Positions 1-15,863 of a stretch of 64,000 nt of DNA are shown in pieces. Source of the stretch: Ficedula albicollis. Lineage: Eukaryota; Chordata; Aves; Passeriformes; Muscicapidae. The DNA is taken from NCBI RefSeq assembly GCF_000247815.1, contig NC_021674.1, forward strand, positions 11,230,793 through 11,294,792. The letters are read 5' to 3'. How positions within the stretch are numbered: the stretch's first letter is position 1; every line of letters starts with the position of its first letter. Below the pieces are notes generated by a model that was not told where the DNA came from, made no database searches, and worked only from the letters and a program-made list of their open reading frames with translations. The translations under genes were made by a program, and so were the position numbers.

Positions 1-928
1 GTTCAAATTATATGTCCTCGACTGAGTCTCCAAACTTTTTGCTCAGAAACTAAAGTCCCAGATAGATTCATGCAGAAATGTGGGGATCTTGCATATATAG
101 TTCTTTTTGTCCTCCTATTTACTAAATAGGAGTTATTTTGCACAGAATCAATACAGTGGAAAAAATTCCTGCTGTTCTCAATTCAGTGACACTGAAATAT
201 TTCATCCTGAGATACAGAAGAGTGTTTCAGTGCACAGTCTTCCCCAGAATTATTGCATGGAAAGGTATCAAGAAATACACAGGCATAATGATGAAAGTTT
301 TGTAAGGATAGCCACAAAGCAATGTGTTCTTCCTTTTCAGATTTACAAATTCTGAAATTCGGAGTTTTGTTCTCCCCTCTGGAAATAAATTGGTTTATAA
401 AATCTGAAGGAGAGAAATTACACAAATGCACTGCTGCGAGCAGGAACAGCTACACTCATTTAGCCATGACTCAACCATCCAGAAGTTTCACAGACAACTG
501 TCATGTCAGCACTGCCAGACAAGAAATAAGCATACAGGTTCATTCCAATTAGTGACCTGTGATTTTTTTTTATTTCTTGTTTTCAAACACTTCCTGCAGA
601 GAGCACCCAAACTAGAGTATAGCCAAGCTAGAACTACAGCAAGCACTTGCTGAAATGCTACAGATGTTATTTTGTATGACGTGGTAAAATCACAACAAAC
701 ACTACTAGTTTCAATAACAGTGATGGCAAGATTTAATCACAATTGCACTCATGGGTTGGAATTTTCTAAGTGAGAAAGGTCTTCAAATGAAACAAGTAGT
801 TTCAGGAAAAACATTTCATTCAAAAAATTTTCATTTCTTCCTTTTAGGAGAATAAAACAAAACTATCCAGTGCCTCATGACATTCCAGTTTTCAACTATG
901 ACACCACTGACAGATCACATGTGTAACA
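1..928. other. Gene-free AT-rich sequence
   Basis: No exon, repeat family or RNA gene recognised. Short open frames have no family resemblance. Confidence 0.6.
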
Positions 929-1059
929 TGTACTGGCTTGGAAAACATATTAATTAGTATACTGACAATAATTAACACAATACAATACAAAAATACTACT
1001 TCTCTTCTGAGGGTCTGGCTCTCCTCCCTCCGGCCGCGTGGCTGCAGACGGGGGGTCCC

Positions 1060-1330
<271 letters not shown>

Positions 1331-1539
1331 TGGCTGGGGACGGGGCGCCCTCCTCCAAGCTTGCCGAAAACACGGGTCCCCTCCGGAAACACGAGTCGCC
1401 TCCTGAAGCCGCTCCCACCTACCCCTTTTGTCTGGAGTCGTCAAAGGTCCTAGGTGTAACCCAGCCAGCTCCATTGGCATGATAATGGGGAAAATTCTTT
1501 AAATTGACACAGTAATAGAAAAACACTCAACCCCCAACA

Positions 1540-4500
1540 ATACCTTTTCCTATTGTTGATGAGGAGACACTTCACAAAAAATAAAATCACTGATCTTCAT
1601 ATTTCAGATTATCACAGAAAAATAATGGTTTTCCTCACTGAGAGACAGGTAGAGCTAGTCAGTAGCTCTCTTTCACAAAAACTCACCATCTAGGATTTCT
1701 AACACTTTCATTACCCTGATCAAACAGTCCACTGCAATTGAGATATGATTGTTTTCATTATTAGAAGAGATTAGCAATGTTAAAGTCGTCTCCTGACAGA
1801 AATAAAGGCACAATCCACAAAATTATGCCCACTTAAATATGGAGTTAAAGAGCAACAAATGCCTTGCAAATTTGCCACTAATTCGTTTTCTGCTCTTGCT
1901 GAGCATTATTATATTTATGGATTCACTGTGGCTTCCATGATGATAACTGTAACTCCTGTTTTTATGAAAGGACATCTGGATCAGGCACATATCCAGAATT
2001 AGTATTCTTCTTGCAGCAGAACTCCAGCATCTGTTCCATATGTTATTGTATCTTGTATATTGACTAACTTCCAGTAGAACTGGATTTTGCAGTTTCCTAC
2101 AGTGCTGTTAGTGTGCTCAACAATATGTTTCTCCACTTAGAATTCAAAACCCTACCCAGCATTAAGAAATACAAGCTTATAGCTTTTTTCTCCCAAGAAA
2201 GCTCTCGCTATGCAGTTCTGTACACTGTCACAGTCTTTGCATCCCTGTGGTTACAAACAGCAGACATGAGTTTTTGTCTGCAATGATCTCAAAGAAGGCT
2301 ATGTTCCAAAGTTTCCAAATGGAGTCCTAAAATATGGGGGCATTTTACCATCAATAATATGTAACTCCTTAAGGGCATATTTTCCCTGCCTAACGTTCTT
2401 CCCTGTTTTCTTTTTGATGCATCTGAATGACCTGAAGCAAATGGCCAGTTCTAAGCAGACTGATGAATTAGCAGTGTCTAGATAGAGAATACAATATTGG
2501 GGAGAAATTGCCAACAGAACCTCAAAGTAAATAATTTTTATAACTTCCCTAAGTTTTTTTTCTGACCTGATAGGAAAGTCTCATTACATTTCCCAAACTT
2601 CATATGTTCCTTTACAAGTATCTCTTTTTAATCTAGCAAATCACCAGAGTATTCTTTGCTTTTTATCCTTCATTTTCTTCAGTCTTTCTGGTTTGCCAGC
2701 ATAATTTCTTTCTCTCAAAAAGTTTCAAGGTTTCAAGTTGAAAGTTTTGTATCAAGAATGCCTTTCAACATGGAGTAGTTCTACAAATTAAGATTCTCTG
2801 CAGACAGGCAAACGTACCCATACTCTCCTTTTTACCATCTTTTCCTTTACATATTTCCTGTATAGTAAAATTACTCCTCAGTTTTGTTATCTGCCTTGCA
2901 TGTAAAAAAAAATTTTTTTTTCATCAAAAAATGGTTTTGACTTTTGGGGACTTAGCGATGTTATCATGTTCTAAGACTTAAGGCTGTTTTCCACACAACA
3001 TCCGTTATTCCACCACATATCTGCATTCACTTAAAACTCATTTGTCTACCCTAAATGTGGTCTGAAACACTTTGTTCCATGAACTGTTCATCAAACTTCT
3101 TATCTTGATCTCACACTCTGTTCCACAAAACTTACAAGTACTTGTGGGTGTATTGAGGAATTCAAATGGATCACTGTCACACCTACATCTTGTCCCTCCT
3201 GCTTGAAGACAAATGTAAGAAAAATGTATCATTTACTCTTCTTTTTTTTCTCCTAGAAAGGCTTGACACTGAAGGAAATTTTTAAAGGTATTTTCAGCTC
3301 CACCAGGGATTTTGCTGAGAAGTGAATCATAAGATATTTATCTTCTCACCCACATAGTACAGTTGAAGTGCAGCTTGTTTTTGGTCACCAATTTCAAACT
3401 GGTCCCAAAAAATTTTTGAACTAGCTTGTCCACTTCTGCATCACTGTCAACCAGAGCTCCCCCCACCACACCTAAAACCACACTGTGTTGTGACTGCACA
3501 CAAGGAAAATGTACTTCATTTGGGCTTTCCATCACTTTCTCCCACATGCCACTTTTATGTATTTTTCTTCTTACCAGATCTTTGTCAAATTTATTTCCAT
3601 TTGCCTCCCCCCAGTGTTTTATGCAGCCTGCCTACTGCATGCTTTATGACTTCCTCCCCTTTTCACTGTACTTTTCTGGCCTCTTGACAGACAGCCTGTG
3701 AGTGGAGCTTATATCAAAACACAGACAATCATCTTTTGCTACTTTCTTTTGTCCTCAGTAAAAGACATGCACTACACATCCTATACATTTATTTCTCTTA
3801 CATCCAAACCTCCTAGTAAGTGTGGGAGTATCCTTACAGCAGCCAAAACCTCAAAATCTGTTGAAAATGTGCATTCATATATACACAACTATCTCCACAG
3901 CATCTATGGAGACCAGCCAAAATTTCCAAACTAGCGATTAACATCAGATGTCTCTAGTAAGATTGCTGACATGTTGTCCTCCAGAGGCTAAAGGAAGGAT
4001 GCCACTCATCTTCCAAGTTTTCTCAGTCCCATCACCTCACCCAGTGAAGGGTGGGGTACATGACAGTAATTCCCACCACCAGTGGTTGTGTTTCACTTTT
4101 AGATCGTCAGGGAAAGCTGAGGGTGTTGTGTCTCATCAGCTTCCCATTTATCTTCTGCATGGTGGTTTTGCCAAGGTTCCTGACTGCATTATTTTTAATG
4201 TCTTTTTCAAGCAATGTGGTATTTTACTTGCCATTCTGTTTTACTGTAATCATCGCTACAAGAGAAGTAACCTGTTTAATTGAAACCTAGAGTTCTTTCA
4301 CTGCCTTCCAACGCACATTCAAAAAGCCAGTGTTTAAATACTTCTTGTCAGGGCATGGGATGGGTTTTGGAGTTCACCATGCCTTTTTGACCTTTTTTTT
4401 TTTTTCCCTCTGCACCTGCTGAGGTAGAAAGGCCTGCAATGGAAGTGTTTTCATCTCAATAGGGTAGGTGGAAGGATTATGTAAACAATAGTCTGGAAAG

Positions 4501-7500
4501 TGGGTCCTTGACAGGTCCCATGGTGTCAAAGAATTGTGACTTCTTGCATTTCAAAAGTCACACTCAAATGGTTTCATCTGAAACCCTCTGGGTAATAGTA
4601 GCCTTTTGAGGTTATGATATCTCTGGATGGAATTCAATAAAAGAAATTCACTTTCAATTGAAGCCCTGGAACACTGCCAGACAGCCCCAACAATGCAATA
4701 CCTCTCCAAAGAAAATTGGACTGATCACCCCCCCCTATTTTTTCTCCTCCTCTTTCCATTTCTCTCTTCATCTTTATTTGTGCTTTTAACCTTGTTTGTG
4801 GGATCCTTTTTTTGATATATTTCCTCTCCCAATAAGTTTGGGATCCTGAAGCCTTAAAAAAAAAACCAAAAAACAACACTTGGGACTGAAACAGTAGTAG
4901 CCAATAATAGAGATACACAGACTCCCACAGTAGCAAAGACAAGTTGCTCTCAATAGCTGACCTTTGCCACACACGTGAAAGGAAACAGAATAGAACCTCT
5001 GCTCTGGGTGAAGGGGTGATATTATTACAACCACCAGCTTCCTTGTTAAGAAGTACTTAAGAACATTAAAGTACTTGTTTATTTATTTTAAGGAAGGGGG
5101 AAAGCTCACAAAACCTGCATCACTTCCACAAGCAAAATTGTTGGCATTTTACCATTCTTGATGACTTGGTGACTTAGGATTTTTTTTTTTTTTAATTCCA
5201 CCTCTTTTATTTTTCCCCTGGATTTCACAGCGTTGCAATTGTCTATCTTCTCTTGGTTTTATTCATCTAAGCAGATTAAAGAGTGTGCATAGTTGGGATG
5301 CAGAATGGGAGTAGAGAAAATGCATACATCTTGTGAAAGTAATAATTTTCTCCAATATTTTTTTCATCAATGATCTACCTCTTGAGCTCTTACTACTACA
5401 TGTGATTTTCATTTGATTTCCTGTCAAGTCACGTGGGCAGAGGAAATGCATTGAAAAAATAAATCCCCCATGTCTTGGAAACAGATCTCTTTCACAGATT
5501 TTGTGCTGAAGTTCCTTGTTGTTTGCATTTGATTCACATTGGGCTGTAAATCCCTTCTTTTGCATCAGTTCTACAATGATTTATTTTTCTTACATTTGTT
5601 AAGATTTTAAAACCAGTGAAGCAACAGCAATGTTAGAGTTAAAAAAATCTGACCTGCTTCCTCTCCCTATAGCATTGTTTGTCCTTTTATCTCTTCAAAG
5701 CTCACAATCTACACAGGTTCAGTTCTGGTCAAGTATCATCTGAGAAAACAGGCATAGGGTTGTTGGGGGAAGAGAGCCATTTTTTCTGTATATGGTGTTT
5801 TCTTCTGATCAGTCACATCAAAAGAATGGCAGAAGATGTTTAGAAAATGTCCTTTACAAGAGAATCCAAATCAAATTCCTGACTCACTGGGATCCTTGAG
5901 ACCCACTTGCACTTTCAAGAGAGCTGCCTGACTGTTGGCATCAAAGCTAAATCTAGAACACAAGTTTCTGAGCAAATGAGTCCAAATCCCATTCTCATTT
6001 CAGATTACTATATTTTTAACTGTTTTCCCTAAAGTCTTCTGTACATACTATCAAGTAGATGTGATAGGACTCATTTATTTCATAAGAGCAGTTCCAGCTA
6101 AAATTCCTTGCAAAGACTTACACAAATTCAGTGTCAGCACTAAACACACCCAAACCAGTTTACAGCATAAAATTCTTTAGGTACTGCACATGCAAACAGA
6201 TGGCAGCTCTGGGTAAATTTCCATCCATAAATATTAAGTAGGAATTACACATCTCTAAGATACAAGATTTTCCACTAAGCTTCTCACAAGTGCAAGGAAA
6301 TTAAATAACCACTCCAAGTTCACCAAATAGCTCAGTGACAGAGTGAGGAACAGAAAGCAGGTCTCCTCGCTTCCCCTCTCACACCTAGTCCTGAAAATGT
6401 GTTACCTCCCTAGAGTCAAGGCTTGGTGTAAGAGATGGTCCCAGGGACTAAGGTATCAAGCAGATACTGAAACATTTAAGCACATCTCCTGATGTTAGAC
6501 TGAAAAAAATATCCTCCTACCTTGCAGTCTATATGCTCTTCCTTTCTCACTACCTGCAGGTTCATCTGAGTGCAGTGCTAGTATATGTTTGCTGGCCACA
6601 TATTTGTCCTCTGCCTTTATTCTCCTGAGTGTTAGGCTTGGTTATAGAACCTATTTGGACTACATTTTCTTCTTGTCATTGTATTTAGGTTAGAGAAGAA
6701 CACCGATTCTCTTCTCAAAAGGTTTACAAAACCCACTCAGTTGTTCATCTTTTATGGAACAACTGTTGCTCTCCAGAAGATTTTTTTCTTATTTTTTCCT
6801 CTTTTTTTTTTTTTTTTAAGAACTACTATTTATTCACACATGAATATATATCCTTACTACCTGTATAACCCATAGGAGTTTTCAAGCACCAATATTAGAA
6901 AATTATTTTTTAAAAAATACCAAGTTTAAAATCACTGCATATTTACTTCCTTAGCCTATTCAGTATTTGAAAGATTTTCACTTTGTTATGAGGCAAAATA
7001 AGTAAATTCAAGGCTCTCCAGGCAGAGCAGTTCATGAATATCCCATTCTTCCTATTATTTAACCACCTTCATCTGAAATTTTTTCCAAGGAAAAACCAAA
7101 GCCAAACAGTTGTAACAGACATATAAGGCAACAAATGTATTTGTGCTTTTGAAGCAATTCAGACATCTGTAGTATAATAATCTACTTTCTCCTGTAGCAA
7201 TAACAGAAAAATATTCCTTGAAGAGTACAACAGAAGGTCTAATCTGCAAAAATTACAGACATTCTTCATTTTATTCTTAAAAAAGCATTTTTGCTACAAA
7301 AACAACCAGAATTTTCCATTGCTTCCATAGACAAACAGAGCAGCTTCATAGCTTGTAAAATTTAGAAAATGCTGGTGCATGTATATACTTTGGAAGTAGA
7401 TATAGGATAAATCCTGAAGTTTGGCATCACGCAATTAATAGCTGCAGTCCTACTTACCAAGATGAGCTTACTCTCTTCTCTTTGCCAGCATGAACTTCAT

Positions 7501-9600
7501 TTGATTTGTTGATCATAGTCTGATATTAACGGCTCTAACATGTATGCTGCTATGTGAAGATCAAGGTACTTTACTCCTATATAATTTATTTTTTAATTTC
7601 ATCATGTCTTATTCAAACCAGGGCGCACAATGAATCACAATAAACACTTATTTACCTGAAATATCATCCATATTGCTAATAATAAAAAAATCAAAATAGC
7701 ATGTGAAGACCTTGAAGCCAGACCAAGAATCTAATTTTTACATCCTTGTTCCTTTCATAATTCAGGTTCTTATCAAACAAGTTCTTTTCATAGCTGGTAA
7801 TAAAGCCTTGCTCGGAATGTATAACCTTTACTCTACTCTTATGAACTAAGATAAATTAATTAGGAAATCAGAGCTGTGAGTTCTAAGCTATTTAGAAGCA
7901 GAGGAGTCCAGAAGAAAATAATTTTCCTCTAGCCAAGACAGTCCGCACTGACCCAGAATGCTGGATAGCAGTGAAATTTAGTTGTAGCATACAATACTAG
8001 TCCTAAAATTTAAAAATCTGAAAAATTTGAAATGAACAGAATGTAATGGGATACTAAACTAGTGGTTTTAGCTGTGGTCATGAGTCATTTCATGAGAAGA
8101 ATTCAAATTCATCCCCCAAATGTCATTATTTTTTTAATAGGATTTTGTTCTAATAGACTGGATTATCACTTTGTGTTCCACAAAGTTGTCTCATTTTTTT
8201 AAGATGGTCACTGCAGCATAGCACTAAGACAGTAATTTATTATTTTAAGGTAATACAGAGTGTTCCCCAGGTGACGTTGCAAAGTCATTGGGAAGACTAA
8301 CCAGAATAGGCAGAGTCAATGACATTCATGATAAAGAATAGTGGCTGGATGAGGAAAGAAAGTTGTGTGCCCCTACAAAACAAACCCTCAAAACAACATC
8401 TAAAAGACCAAACAAAATACCTAGGGACCAAAAGTATGTAAGACTTCTGTGCGAGAATGCTTATTTTTCTTTCAGATTTTGACAAGAGTATGATATACCT
8501 CTATTTTCCACTTCTTGAGCCATGTTTAAGTCAGCCTCCCTTTCTGCACATGGAAACATGCTGCCTCAGAAATACTGAATTCAAGGATAAAGTTCATTTC
8601 AGTTGTCATTCCCACACTACAAAACTTACCATCTACTGGGAAGATATCACAAGACAGCAAAGAAACATCCAGTAAGTAAAACAAAGAGCAATCAAGAAAT
8701 CATGTTTTACAGACAGAAAATACTCAAACCCCAGGAAATTTTCATTTTGTTCTAGAAAGACAATCTGAAAAGAAATACTGCAAAAGAAAATCTACCCTCG
8801 TCTATGAACTAATAATACACTGAAGAGTTTTCTGTCCTGTACTGGTGGATTTCTCCACTGTTTTTAAATTAATTCCTCTTTCCCTATCAGGTCTCCAGTG
8901 CTGTAGGGCAGAAGAGATTTCAGCTACGCCTGTCCACATTGACCCACTATGCTCTTCAGCCACAGACAAACATCTGTTTCTTATCCAGCTGTTCTACAGG
9001 AGTCTGTCTCTACACCCTCACTTTCCCTCTATCATTCCCTTTTCAGAGAAAAGAGTGGCCACTAAATAGTAATTCCAGGAGTGTGCATTATCGTCTGCAA
9101 GGCAAAAACTGTTCAGCTAACATGAATCATTCAAGGACTGGTGAAAATACTCATCACTTCTACCACCATCTTCTGTTTCTGGAAACAGATCTCATCACAG
9201 CCTGGAGTGCTCTTAGGCCAGAAGACTGAAATTACAAGTTAAAACTTCTCATAATAAGATAGAAGTAGAACAACTTTCATTGGAAATTGTGCTTGAAAAT
9301 CCCAAGGCCTTTTTTTGATCTCTTTCCTATATGATGATTCATCTCACCACCTATACAAAATTCCATCTTCATTTTCTAAATTTATTAATCAATCCTCCCA
9401 CTTAAAGAGAGGAGTAAGTTACCCATAAAAAATATTTTATATAATAATATTCTTTGCACAAAAGAGTTTTCATTTTGTTGAAAAAGATAAGCATACATGC
9501 AAAAGCCAACAAGAAAACCCACCAGGATTAAATCACAGCAAATCAGAAAACAAAACCAGGAAGCTAACAAGTAACAGTGGTTTCACATCCTATATCCACT
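1540..9600. other. Gene-free stretch
   Basis: Mostly unique AT-rich sequence with short A or T runs (about 4387, 4857, 5181, 6807). No coding exon, CR1 or LTR recognised; open frames are at most about 110 codons and unlike known proteins. Confidence 0.55.
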
Positions 9601-10627
<1,027 letters not shown>

Positions 10628-13600
10628 CCACTCCACTGTTGAACTCTCAGCACTGATCCTCTAGGATGCTCTGTCTACAAGTGACCTTCAAAATGTAAGC
10701 CTGAAAAGTAAAATTTCCCAATAAAGTGGTTGCTAAAGACTTAAAAGATGTCACTAAATTTCCTATTGTGCTTCATACAGCCAACCTGCCTAGCAACCTA
10801 TCAGCCTTTCACAAAAGGCCTAATTACCTCAACCATTCTTCCCACTTCACACCTCTGTCACTACCTCAACCATTTGTCTCTGATTCACTGAATCATTAAA
10901 AAAAGAGGTAAATAGAAATTGCCTCAAAACTGTGCAAGCAGCTACAATGAACTATATACTGATCCTGTTCTTGGGATGGTCACGAAGTCTGCTCTCTATC
11001 TGCCAGGTAAAGAGTTACAAACTATAGGAGAAAAGGGTTGTCACTAGTACCACTGACAAGAATTTACCTTAAGCAATAGCCCTTCATGGTCTCGGTTCAA
11101 GGTGTCTCTCGCTTAAATACTTCTGCCAGGAATAGAGCTGCTGGTCACCTGGCTAACAGCACAACTTTCACATCCTCTCTTCCATGCACCAGGGCAGATA
11201 GTTCAATAAGTCAAGATGAGTTAATTTCTGTTTACATGAACATTGTTATTTCATTATTTGCCTTCAGCACTTGGCATGGAGCTCCCAACATACCTTGAAT
11301 GCTAAGGACATCCTTCCCTTGTCTTGTTTATTGATGGTGTGTTAGGCAATCATAAAGAAAGTAAGCAGGAAAACTGCTTTCCAAAACTGGTGGGTTTTGT
11401 TTGTTTTCCTCTTTCTTCCACTACCACAAAATCTGAACCACAGGCATGGTGCATCTAGAAACGCAACTGTGGTCTGTAGTTCATATGGATAACTTCAAAC
11501 CAGGGCTCATGTAGGTGTATGGGGGGGAAGGAGGAGGGAAGTAGGAGGGAAGTTTGAAGAAAGAAAATTTTTTTTCGAAAATTAAAACTACATGGATTAG
11601 AAATGTAAGTTGAAGATGAAAGGTTATCCCTTCCTATTTATTTTATTTTATCCTTCCCTATTTATTTATTTTATTGTGTCCCTTCAAGGGACCCTGGTTT
11701 CAACTCTTTGTTTTGGCTGGAAAACTCTCTAAGCTTAATTTTAGTGAACTCACAAAACAGGACCCTAGGAATGATACTGTACTCTGTGCAACCTCTAAAT
11801 AGCATGAATGACTAGCAAAAAATGACAAATGATAGGAAATTCCACCTAACTGTCTACTTGTGAACAAATATTCTAGAGATTAAATGATATCTCAAGTGGA
11901 CCTGAACTCTGGGCAAACATTGTGAAATTGTTTTCCTCCCAATTTGACTTGGATTTTTTAAATCTTATTCCTTTAAAAAGAAGTTCGGTCAAGAAAGGGA
12001 TCTGCATTTAATTTGACTGAGGTAGCTCGGTTATATGAATATGAATTGGTCTCAATTCAGATACAAACTGAAAAAGTATCACTTGGATTCAAAGTCATTG
12101 TTTGCTTTACAATCAACCAAGTTAGAAAAAGAAACTGTCCAAGATACTCTTGTAATATCTCTACTTCAGGGGAAAAAAAGTCCCCAAAATAAAAGGCATG
12201 GCTCTTTTTACAAGCCAATCCAGCCATAAATACCACACTTGAACCAAGAACCAAAAGCAGAGATCTCTTAAAGTCTTGCCATTAATCAGTACAGGGCAGA
12301 ATGCAGGCAGAATCTGCCATATACCCCTGGGATATGCTGGAGCTGCTGTGAAAGAAACCAGATTCAGAGAGTCCTAGGATTGGTGTTCTGATTTCCCAGC
12401 TTAAAACACAAGAAGCAAGCCAAAGATTGTCTTCCTATCCTCTTCTACACACCATATTAAAACCCATACCAAATTACTCCTGACCCCAAACTTGGGATTG
12501 CCTGCAGTTGACTATTTTTCTTCCATTTACAACAGGCCAGTGGAAAAGAAAAAAATATGAAGTAGCAGCCCACATAAATGAGAGTTCACCAAGAGTTATA
12601 TGATGCTGGAGATGGACAGCTGCAGATGTTCTCCTAAATTCCGGGCAAGGAATGGCAAGGTGTAGCTTTTCTATATCCACTGGCACATGACGTACTCTCT
12701 GGAAAGTCATAGAGCCTGATCCCTGCCAGACCCACAGGGAATGTGGGTGTATCAGGGTTCTCTATCCAAAGACCTGTAGCACAGACAGCAGTTTCCTGCT
12801 TTTTCTTCTGGTTGTTTCCAGGATGAAAGCCAGCACAGACTTTCTGTGCTACAGTGTCACGCAGGCCATCTGTGTTAGACATTACTTTTGTGATTCTGGG
12901 GAAGCTGAAGAAGTGAGAGTCACTTTGCCACTTTGTTCCAAGCTACAGGGAAGGATTTAACTTTCTTTGACCTGCCATTTCTAGAGAGCAGATATAATGT
13001 TCCAGCAACCCCTTCAACAGAAAAGGAAGTATTTTCTGGAGGATGGCTCCTATATAGATACCTCATGGAAAGGGAAAAGCCTCCACAACTTTCAGCATCC
13101 AGGCATTCTAGCTGGTACTGGCTTTTTGAGCAAGGTAATCCTTGGCTTCTGCCTGCTTGAAAAATACTGCTGCAAATGACACACAGCAAACATATAGAGC
13201 CAAACATTCATTAGAAACTGCTGCCTCTTGAACGCTGATAAAAATCCAGCTGCCTAGATCCTGTATGGCACTGCCACCCATTTTTTCAATCCTGACTAAG
13301 CGGTCCTCATTTCACCAGAGAATGCGAATGGTGTGAAGATTGCACTTTCTTCCAAGCTTTTCTGTGTGTGCTTGGCCAAAGCATAAACAGACATATTTTA
13401 AAAGAGCAAATGGACGCAATACATCATCTGCAGCTCGCAGAGGTTAACAGCCAAATTACTCTGTTTACTGCAACTTCTATGCCCACAGAAGTTTCTTTTA
13501 TTCTTAAAATAGCATCAGTCACTGCAGAGTGGAGATAAAAGGAAACTGAAGATTATATATATACACATACATTTTGTCACAATTCCTGGTGTTTGTACCT

Positions 13601-15831
13601 ATTATTCACTTTAATCAATTGATTTGCATATTACACTACTGCAGCTTCTGTAGACCAAAATATATATCAATACTGGATGTTAAATAAGAATATTAAAAGG
13701 CTCCTCCAATGTATAATTTACTTCATGGCAAACAATCACTTCCTCTCAGATCATCACTATTGCAAATTTGGAACCTTACCTGAAAGGTTTTTCCCTAATG
13801 TGTTTCCTAGTAATTAAAAAATTAATAAAATATTATTTACATTATGATGATTTAATTCAAGTTGAGCAGCAGTGTGGGAATGTGCTATTTTCTTACTTGA
13901 ATGAGTATTAAAACTTGGAGGGGGACATGGCAAGCTCTGCATTTGAATGGACTTATTTTAATGTTACTTATATCTCAGTAACGGCCTCAAATTCCCAGCC
14001 CAGGTCAAGAACTCACAGGCCAGAAACTCTGCAAAGCTATCATAAGAAAAATGTTCCTGGCATTAAACAGCTTGCAAAAAACCAGTGATGGAAAACAGGA
14101 AGACAAAATCCTGAGTACCATTATTCACACTTGAAAAGCAGGGATGGAGATGCAGATTGCTGGAAGCCACAGTGGCTTAAGCCAGGGAGTCTGAACTATG
14201 GTAAGAAAATGGAACTGAACTCTATTAAATGTATCAGAAGATACGATCCACGCTTACAAGGGAATATTTCTGGTATTAAAGGTCTCATTAATCTAGTGGA
14301 AAAGGCATGACAAAACCTCAAGGCCAGAAGCCAAAGCCAGGCAGGTTCAGAGACATGAAGGGTGACCATTTCTAAAAAGGGAAAGTAGGCCATTAGAGTT
14401 CCTGGTACATAGAGACACAGTGACTTGTCCAGCTCCTGAGGGCGCTGAAATGGAGCTAAATGTCTGTCTAAAAAGGCAGAGATTCTGTATACCAAGGTCA
14501 CAGGCCACTTGCAAGAATCACTACTCATATTTCATAGTCTGGTCATACTCAATGTCAAACTTTTCTGATTTTGACTGAGTCAAAAGCAAACTCCCAAATT
14601 CCAACCTTTTATCTCAGAGACCACGTAATACTGAGAACACATCACAAGCTAGACAACAGAAAGGTACCATCAACACTCCTGCTGCAAAACCACACAGTGG
14701 AAGAGAAAGCAGGGAACAGTGGAGAATGCAGGGGTCTATTTGTCAAAAATACCATGTCAACAGAACGTGACTTTTCTAATATTGACAGCAGCTGACAAAA
14801 ACAATACATATGTACCCCACAATTCCTTCCTATCAGCTAAGGAGAAAGGATGTCCCTATGTAATTCTCTGAATTTAAGCAGCAAAGAAGGAGATGGTCAA
14901 CAATATCATCACATTTGAGAAGCCACCCAGCACAGGTCTGGAAATCCATCACTGAGTTACAAACCAGGAATTAGCAGATGCAATCCACATTATGCCTGCC
15001 TTAGGGAAGGAATGGGAAAGCACTCAACAGGTACCAAAACAAAGGTGTCTTGCTCAAGCAGTTTAATAAGCGAAACAATCTCTGGGTCTAGAGGAAAAAT
15101 CCTGGCTTTAAGAAATTAAAGAGATTCAATAGGGGAGCTGCTGTAGCAGCAGAGTTTCCTCTCCAAATTCTACTGCCAGCTAAACTATCAACCTGTTGTG
15201 GGACCTTGAACAGTCCTTCACTTCTCCAGGACTCTTCAGCAGCCTTTGCAAGCCTCGAGGAGCCTTGCATGACTCTTGTTTTACATATGTGCCATGCCTA
15301 GCATAGCAGAGTCCCTTGGCCCTTCCACAGTACAAATGCTATTACTAGTACCATTCACAGACCAGTCCTACTCCAGCAGTCATCATCTAGCTGGCTGTCA
15401 CCGCACTGGGCTGCATAAGTCCTGCTTTTGGAAACAAAAGTCATAGCAGTGCCATACCAGGAAGGATTGCTCACATGCTGGGGACAGGTGCTGAACTCTT
15501 CTCTGCGCCAAACATGGAATGTTGTACCTCATTCACTTTTCCATAATGCTGCTGAAATCACAGGCACTGCCTTGACAGACCTTGGCCTCAAATCTCAGTC
15601 TCCTGTCCTGTATGCGGCTTTCTTTTGGAGTAGCTGTGTGGACAATAAGGGAAGGAAGAAAAAACTTAATACTGTAATACACAAGAAATCAATGCTGGAG
15701 GTCAATTTGATATACAGGTGCACATTCTATTATGGGATAAGACAGAGTTTACATATTGCCATTGCAATAATGTGACCTGCTCAAAGATATTTTAAAAGGG
15801 CAAGTTTTGGAGTCTGGTGGTGCTTTTTAGG

Positions 15832-15863
15832 TGGTTTGGTTTGGTTTGGTTTGGTTTGGTTTG
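15832..15863. repeat. Short (GGTTT)n microsatellite
   Basis: Six perfect units GGTTT, then GGGGGTTG and a T/G-rich stretch to about 15915. No gene signal. Confidence 0.9.

Noticed and set aside
929..1003. Left end of the first LTR copy at TGTACTGGCTTGG
   Set aside because: The first bases resemble the family start, but the following 70 bases do not align clearly with it, so the boundary was left open.
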